Positions 57,622 through 64,000 of a stretch of DNA of 64,000 nucleotides are shown here, one piece after another. The notes under the pieces were generated by a model. It saw only the letters and a list, made by a program, of their open reading frames with translations. It did no database searches and was not told the origin of the DNA. Each line of letters begins with the position of its first letter. The first letter of the stretch is position 1. The stretch lies in NCBI GenBank assembly GCA_014058105.1, contig JACGCM010001978.1, positions 1 through 64,000 of the forward strand, in the 5' to 3' direction. This stretch comes from Kingdonia uniflora (taxonomy: Eukaryota > Streptophyta > Magnoliopsida > Ranunculales > Circaeasteraceae). A program made the translations under genes and the position numbers.

Positions 57622-60540
57622 TTAGAGGTTCTGAAACATAGAAGCACAAATAAAAGGATCTAAGTCGCTAGCGGAATTATGCTTGTTAATACAGCGATAT
57701 TAGGCAAACTCACTTACAGCTTCTCTATTTATAAATGGCCTAAGTCTTTGATAGCTAACTTGGAGACATGGATCAAGAATTTTGTATGCACTGAAGACCC
57801 ATAAAAGAGGAAATTCGTTGATGTATCTTGGGATATATAAAATGTGTCTCCCTGCCGAGGAAGATGGTTTTGGCATTAGGGTGCTAACAACTCTAAACTC
57901 TAGCGCTTTGCATAAATTGCCATTTGATATGCTTGCTGAAGATACTGTTTGGTCCAATTACATGAGGTCCAAATATTTGACTCGCGAAAAGAACCCTGTT
58001 TCTTACCATAAGAAATCTTCAATATGGGAAGGTCTTAAGGGAGTCTTTCTTTCTATTCAAGCTCAATCCAAATGGATCGTGGGAGACGGTTCTAAAATTA
58101 ACTTTTGGACTGATGATTGGTTATCTGAAACTCTTCAGCAATCACTTAATATCCCAGCATCGACACTTAAAAGTCCTAAAGGCCAAAGTTCCCCCTGCAT
58201 CAGCAACGATTCTTGGTATGTTTCCCCTGCTCTTCAAACCTTATGTCCAGCTATTTGTGATGAAATTAGAAATACTACTCTAGCTGTTTCAGGTGGAGTT
58301 GATAAGCTAGTGTGAAAGCATACTGATGTTGGTATACTCACATTTAAAGAAGCTTATGACCATGCTCGGAAACGCAGCAACACCGTTAACAAGGTAACTC
58401 CATTTTGGACATCTTTTATTCCCCCTAGAAGGTCCATCTTTGTATAGAAGTTCCTTCATGGCATGGTTCCCACTGATAAGAACCTAAGAACTCGATGCAT
58501 TGGAAATGTTTCATGTTGTTCTCTTTGTGAAGTCCCTTCTTGCGATGAAACTATGCAACACCTCTTCATAGAATGCGCTTATGCAAAGATCATATGGCAA
58601 TGGATTGGCGCGACATTTGGAAGAATTCTATCTCAAACCTACTCTTAGGAAACCGATGGGGCAAATTGCAACGCGGAAGCACAATACGATAGAGCAAGAA
58701 CCGAAGATTTAATTCTAACCATGGAGAATTCAATCCAAGACAATAAAACACATACACAAGGTTTAATATAGGCGGAAACCCAAATGGATCAAACCACCCC
58801 CGACAAGCACGACGAATCTATTATCAATTAGGGTTAGGAGAAGTTTCAGAGATCACTCTATCTCACCAATACCCTTACAGATAATCCCCTACAAAAAACC
58901 CATGAAAGAAAACCCAATAAATCTTTCTAGAGTAAGACCCTAGATTTCTCATTTTTTCTCTCTAACTCTTTTCTTTCACTGTACGGAGGCTTTTAACTCA
59001 AACTCAATATTTATAAATTTTCTATTAGGTCATCAACGAAGTACGCATCACGAGACAAACCATCGCTTTGGAATATATCCGCTTCAGAACAAACTTAAAC
59101 AAAAAACAAACACTGCGGTTTTCGTTCGAACGAAATACAGTCTCGTTCGAACTACTTCAACGGAAAGCTTTTTTTCGTTCGAACAACTATGACTCGTTCG
59201 AATGACTTTGTCTGTTTTGAGTCGTAACCCAACAATATCCACCTCGGTGAAAAACTGTTTCTTCCGCTGCATTCGCCGTGTATCCTTATCGCGTTGCCCT
59301 TATGGGTAACTTCTCAATTAAGAGAATTACACGAATCTAGATTTTTCCTATACCCACCAATCAGAACCCACTTTCTGATTATCTTTGTAGACCGTGCCAT
59401 TGCTCCACCTTGAACTAAATTCTCCTTTCAAGAAATTTTTATAACTCTATTGGTACAGACAACATTCGCATCGTCACCCACTGATTTATCAAACACTGCA
59501 TACAAGTTCCCGCTTAGAACTTCTTTTATGATCAAAGAAGACTTCTAATAAACTTTTATTACTCCACCTCGCCTGGAGTAATTGTAACCCTCATTATCTA
59601 ATTTGGAAAATGAAATTAGATTATGAGTCATACTCAGCACATGTCGAATATCATGAATAACTACGATGCGTCCATCGAACATCCTCACACGAATATCACC
59701 CACTCCCAAAATCATCCTTCGAGAGTCATCGCTCGTCGACACAAACTTGCTACTCTAACACCTTGCATATTTGCCAAACAATGCCTCGTATGCGCATATG
59801 CCAAACAATGCCTCGTATGCGCATACATGCATTGTAGCCCCACTATTAAGCACCCATCATATATCGTGGCAAGAACCATCAGCGACCATCACGAGGAGTG
59901 CCTCGTCACCATCGTTACTAGTAACCGTCGCCAGTTTGTTAGTGTCACTTTCAGAGCCCTTTGTCGAACTTGTTCTTTTACCTTTCCCAGTTTTGCAATC
60001 CGATCTATAATGACCCAATTGACCTCTAACAAGTTCATTTTCTGAACTTACTAAAGCTTATCTTCCCGTTAACCACCATCGTCGAGTTTTTTACAGAGGA
60101 TTCGCTACCCGTAAGCTTTCTCTCCTCGAAAAGAAGCGTACTCAAGCGTACTTGCAACCTCCTCGAAAAGTACCATGAAAACTTAAAAATAGATGGCTTA
60201 ATTGCTTGCACTACATTGAATCTATCAATTTCAAAGTTTCTCATATCTTCAGGAAGGCTACACGACGGCGGATAAGCTTCTCAACATGGCCATTCTTATT
60301 GTTCCTACATTTACTTGGTGGCCTACAAAGCCTAGCTTTTTACGTTCTTTTCTTTTTCATGATGTACTCAATTTACCGAGCTTTAGATTTAGATGAGGCG
60401 CCCCCCTAGAAATTGTTAGAGGCGTGCAACAATATTGATATTGTTGCTTCCCTCATTCTTTTAGGTCTGGGCCCTATCTTTTTCTCTTTTGTATTTTCAT
60501 TTTACTTCAATAAAAAATCATTTTGCCTTAGAAAAAAAAA
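57622..60540 (+). mobile_element. LINE with nested Copia, copy B, internally deleted
   Basis: The left part (57622-58642) has the frame 57782-58315 open for 177 codons (MCLPAEEDGFGIRVLTTLNS...), longer than in copy A because a short duplication and a stop present there are absent. The RNase H domain is missing. At about 60165 the sequence jumps from Copia gag to the last codons of the LINE (FKVSHIFRKATRRR). The 3' end keeps an A-rich tail (aaaaaaaaataaaaaaaa, about 60533-60550) that copy A has lost. Confidence 0.8.
58643..60165 (-). mobile_element. Copia fragment, copy B (3' LTR plus part of gag-protease)
   Basis: The 3' LTR (58643-59234) is complete and longer than in copy A because it keeps a stretch with several TTCGAA palindromes (59125-59205). 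The protease remnant (59545-59742) and zinc-knuckle region follow. The 5' LTR and most of gag are deleted. A 27-bp unit (gccaaacaatgcctcgtatg...) is tandemly doubled at 59773-59825, while copy A has one. Confidence 0.8.
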
Positions 60541-61919
60541 TAAAAAAAATGGGGTTTGCTAATTTATCTTGGGGTGCATTTAAAATTTCTCTATTTAAAA
60601 TGTCCGTGACCGGAAACATTTTTGGTAATATAGGCAATTGTTGACCCTGGATGAACCAAGCTTTCTTCTCATACATGAATCTTATAGCTAGCAATTGTCC
60701 AATTTTACTCACATGGCTAAAATGCTATAGCATACTGAGTTACATGATTTTTGTTATGATCAGTTACTAAAGCATGGAGCAAACAGATACATGGTTGTAA
60801 CTTGCAAGTACTGATACATTGTAATAGGTCATATATGAGGGATGAGTAGCATAAGACAGTTTAAAGAGTTGCTTCATAGCATTCCTCTTTTTAATTACTT
60901 GAAGTTTCTATCTTGCGAAAATAAAAGAGAAGAAGAAGAAGAAAAAGTTACCAAACATGATCCCCATAAGGATCTGAACAAAAAGAGCGAATCTTTCGAA
61001 CTCAGCTTCCTCCTCATCCATGTTCCAGGCGGAAGACATTTTTTTGTAATGTGTGAACGTTATGAGATAAATAGATTGTATAGTTGTTTTCTTGTTTTTT
61101 CGTTTTTATTTGAGGCAGAAGACTTGTGATATTATTACCAAATAAATGAATCAGTCACCTATTGGGGGATCCACCAAGAATACGACTGGATTGCTCTTTC
61201 ATTTAAAATAGGCTACTGCTTATGACCAATGTAATTACCTATATTGCATATTGTAACTGTTGTCGAGGATGGTTATTTAAGTTTTTCTTTGAGAATTAAA
61301 GAGATGAGAAGGGGTGGAGGTTGAAGTGAAGATGATTGTTGTTGGTCGGAGTTGTGTGTGCCTGGAATCAAGCTCAATGGCTTTTGTGATGAAGGAGTTA
61401 GTATGGGGTTTTCCCTCTATAAGCACAAAATAAATCAGAGAACTCTTGAAGTCTCAAATAGTTCTTGATGAGCGGGTATTTATGATATTTTTAATATACC
61501 CGAACATGTATTTTAGTCGTCCATTATATTTAATTTTAGGTACTTATACGCGTTTGTTTGATTGTACGTAGCTACTGGAGATAGATATTTGGAATCTAAG
61601 ACTCAATCTTACTATTTTACGTCGCGATTGGCGTCTAAGTGTTGGGTGCCTGTTTGTTTTATAATCGGAAGTTTAGGCGCCAAATTATTTTTTTTAACAA
61701 AAATTCAAATCGGACGACTAAGACTTGGGCGGCCAATTTGTATGTATATATATATATTAAAAATCCAAGTGATACTGTTGAAAGAAATAGAGCCTCACTT
61801 ACTTGGATTTGGTTTTTTTTTTTCAACCAAGTTAGTGAAGCTCAAAAAGCAGAAGAAACAAATAAAGGAAAATCTCGTACATATAGCATATCTATAAATT
61901 AGATCGTCTGAATCACAAC
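60541..61919. other. Intergenic between LINE and SDR, copy B
   Basis: Same as 19856-21237. The frame 60842-61129 is the counterpart of 20152-20439; no gene can be supported. Confidence 0.5.
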
Positions 61920-62681
61920 TCAACAAGAAAAATAACCTCCATCAACGATTAGATTTTGACCATTCACCAACGTAGACTCGTCGGAAACAAGAAATAACAC
62001 AGCATTTGCAATATTATTCGGTTTCATCAGGGACCTAATTGAGTTCAACACTGGGGCACCAATCTTTTCCAACACCTTTGTATCCTGAAGCACATGACGT
62101 GCAAACGGTGTAAAAACGGCACCGGGGGATACACAATTTACTCTAATCCCATGACTCCCTAACTCACGACTTGTTGCACGAACCAGTCCAAGGACCGCAT
62201 GTTTTGAAATAGTGTAATCGAAGAATTTCTCTTGTCCTGAACTTGCTGCAATACTTCCAGTGCACACAATACTCCCTTTGTTGCCACCTTCTATCATCAC
62301 CCGTGCAGCGTGCTTCACACAAGCAAGATTACCAAGCACGTTTGTCTCGAACAGACGTTTAGCCGAAGATAAATCAATATCTACAATATTTTGGTGTCGA
62401 TTGATGATACCTGCATTGCTAAACATGATATCAAGTTGCCCAAATGTTTGGACAGTATAGTCTACCATGGACTTCACCTGTTCCTCATCACTGACGTCGC
62501 AATGGACATAACTGCACTGTTTTATGCCTATTGAGGTGGCCACTTTTGGACCTAGCTCATCGTTGATATCTGCAATCACCACATGTTTAACAGCATGACT
62601 GGAAAAAAGGCGTGCGGTTGCCTCCCCAATGCCGCTTGCTCCACCAGTAACGATTGCAACTTTTCCTTCTAATCTTGTCAT
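61920..62681 (-). CDS. Short-chain dehydrogenase/reductase (SDR110C-like), copy B
   Basis: 253 residues, identical to the copy-A protein except Leu4 for Phe4. It has the same cofactor motif (12-19), Asp38, and catalytic Asn114, Ser143, Tyr156 and Lys160. It is intronless, on the minus strand, with near-identical flanks. Both copies look functional, so SDR dosage is doubled at this locus. The other differences are synonymous (for example near 62531 and 62596). Confidence 0.9.
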   Translation of the reverse strand: MTRLEGKVAIVTGGASGIGEATARLFSSHAVKHVVIADINDELGPKVATSIGIKQCSYVHCDVSDEEQVKSMVDYTVQTFGQLDIMFSNAGIINRHQNIVDIDLSSAKRLFETNVLGNLACVKHAARVMIEGGNKGSIVCTGSIAASSGQEKFFDYTISKHAVLGLVRATSRELGSHGIRVNCVSPGAVFTPFARHVLQDTKVLEKIGAPVLNSIRSLMKPNNIANAVLFLVSDESTLVNGQNLIVDGGYFSC

Positions 62682-63458
62682 GTTTCAGCCTAGCTTTTCT
62701 TCCAATTCAGGAATTGTTCGAGTCAATTTAAACCTTGCCTCGCCTGCAAGAGTCCCTATCTCTTTTTGGAAAATAGTAATCTTGTTTTGTTCCTAAATGA
62801 ATATTGCGAATTAGGCGATGCTGCAACAAAATTCCTAAATAAGTAGAGATTTGTTTGTACTCATTTAGGCTTTAGCTTTGAGAATGTAGTTAGTTGGAAT
62901 CCTAAATTGTGTAGTGAGATTTTCTTGAAATTACATTTGGTTATACTCTAATATTTGGTTATGGGTTTGCTCAACCCTTGTAGGGGATATTACATTTGCT
63001 CACCAAAAGGCTCGTCAGGAATAGCAGACAATGCAATATAGGTGATCGTCCCAACTCAGAGATAAGAGTGGTACCATTCTCCGAGAGCTAAACAACATAC
63101 CCAAAGCCACTTTAGCGACTTTGGTAGTCCATGCTCCTTCCGAGACTACAACCCTCATGTATCACCTAGTGACACAAGATTTCATTACTGATTTTCTTAG
63201 CATTTCATGACTGATTTTTTTAGCAATGCCCTAATGTAACTGTAGAGGTTGTTCTTTTGCTGTTCGAACCGGCAAATTGTCTGTTCGAACAATTCAGGCC
63301 GAGAGTTTTTTATTCGAATACACTTCGGTTTTTTGTTCGAATAGAAGTCTCGGTTCGAACATACTTCGGTAAAACCCATTTTTGAGTTTTGTTTGAAGCC
63401 ACTTGTTTGCCTCTAGATCTGAGTGATTGTATTTGCCTTTCCCAAGTATATCGAGTTA
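62682..63458. other. SDR upstream region with TTCGAA cluster, copy B
   Basis: Matches 22000-22807. TTCGAA palindromes lie between 63262 and 63360; the fifth, decayed to ttcaaac in copy A, is intact here (ggttcgaacatac). A segment of about 30 bp after ctcatg (63160) is missing relative to A. Confidence 0.5.
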
Positions 63459-63580
63459 CCCAAATGTTTGGACAGTGGTCTACCATGGACTTCACTTGTT
63501 CCTCATCACTGACGTCGCAATGTACATACCTGCACTGTTTTATGCCTATCAAGGTGGCCACTTTTGGACCTAGCTCATCG
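63459..63580 (-). pseudogene. Partial duplicate of the SDR gene, copy B
   Basis: Same fragment as 22808-22930 (DELGPKVATLIGIKQC..., CDVSDEEQVKSMVD). No catalytic residues. Confidence 0.85.
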
Positions 63581-64000
63581 TTTACATACCCAAAGCCGCT
63601 AGAGCAAAGTCCAAGATCGTACATTCATTCGTTCTAAAAATCGATACTTGAAAGTAGTATGATACTTGCTTAATGATAATTTTTATATATGGCACAACTT
63701 GAGGCATATTTTCAACTGAAAATCAATAATATTGCTTGTGTTTCGGCTAAGCGAGTTGTGGGTGTACGATCTTTGTGTTGGTAATGTTCGGCTGAGCAAC
63801 TTTTTTACTGTGTAGATTAAATTGAAGGGCAGCAATACGTCACCACTTTCGTCTCATAAGAGTATTACAATTCGAGTTTCACTACAATTTTCTGAAAATA
63901 GATTGAATGTTTACGGCACTGTGTAGGACTCACTGAAATGTGCGTACCTTTCCCATCAAGGTCATGCATATATTAACTCGCTGAAATTGATTAGCTGGTT

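Larger units (their letters stand above)
49937..64000. repeat. Segmental duplication, copy B (runs off the window)
   Basis: It matches 8690-23352 in direct orientation. It carries the intact RLK1 and the GT donor of RLK2, but has lost the left half of one LTR and about 1.7 kb of the LINE/Copia nest. The right end is cut by the window. Confidence 0.92.

Overview
The window is nuclear DNA of a flowering plant, most likely a eudicot. It is AT-rich, most coding regions carry GT-AG introns, and the gene families are plant ones: CC-NB-LRR resistance proteins, LRK10-like receptor kinases, a class II small heat-shock protein, an FAP2/chalcone-isomerase-fold protein and a PMEI-like protein. Degenerate plant transposons fill the rest (LINE, Copia, MULE, solo LTRs, a compact LTR element). 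I cannot name the family or species from sequence alone.

The dominant structure is a large segmental duplication in direct orientation. Copy A (about 8.69-23.35 kb) and copy B (about 49.94 kb to the window end, so truncated by it) carry the same ordered content on the minus strand: LRK10-like kinase RLK1, a degenerate kinase fragment, a solo LTR, LRK10-like kinase RLK2, an LTR, a LINE with a Copia element nested in it, and a short-chain dehydrogenase (SDR) with a partial duplicate of itself upstream. The copies differ by a 1,475-bp deletion that destroys RLK1 in A, a GT-to-GC change in the first splice donor of RLK2 in A, and an approximately 1.7-kb deletion through the nested transposons in B.

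Between and beside the two copies lie three members of one CC-NB-LRR family, all on the minus strand: NLR1 (26.55-29.60 kb, 1015 aa), a 5'-truncated pseudogene (38.10-39.60 kb), and NLR2 (45.69-48.77 kb, 1024 aa). NLR1 and NLR2 are almost identical through the NB-ARC domain and more divergent at both ends. An array of near-palindromic 'GCCAAATGATTCGGC' motifs lies next to each RLK1 copy and beside the NLR pseudogene, so an ancestral 'NLR - array - receptor kinase' module appears to have been copied and partly lost several times.

Region by region: 0-0.8 kb LTR retroelement edge; 0.8-1.2 kb last exon of an acidic nuclear-type protein (minus); 2.7-3.5 kb LINE fragment; 3.6-4.26 kb the 3' exons of an FAP2-like gene (plus); 5.0-8.24 kb a MULE inserted in the palindromic array; 8.7-23.4 kb copy A; 24.3-25.0 kb PMEI-like coding region; 26.0-29.6 kb NLR1; 30.5-32.1 kb compact LTR element; 34.3-35.5 kb probable LTR; 36.87-37.55 kb heat-shock gene with a visible heat-shock element; 38.1-40.6 kb NLR pseudogene plus array; 40.85 kb possible Helitron end; 44.57-44.93 kb two 5'-side exons of an FAP2-like gene; 45.2-48.8 kb NLR2; 49.8-64 kb array plus copy B.

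Functionally this is a plant immune-receptor cluster. The intact genes are NLR1 (last residues missing), NLR2, RLK1-B, RLK2-B and RLK2-A (if its GC donor works), the twin SDR genes and the sHSP. The two separated halves of an FAP2-like gene, in the wrong order at 3.6 and 44.6 kb, mark where rearrangement cut an unrelated housekeeping-type gene.
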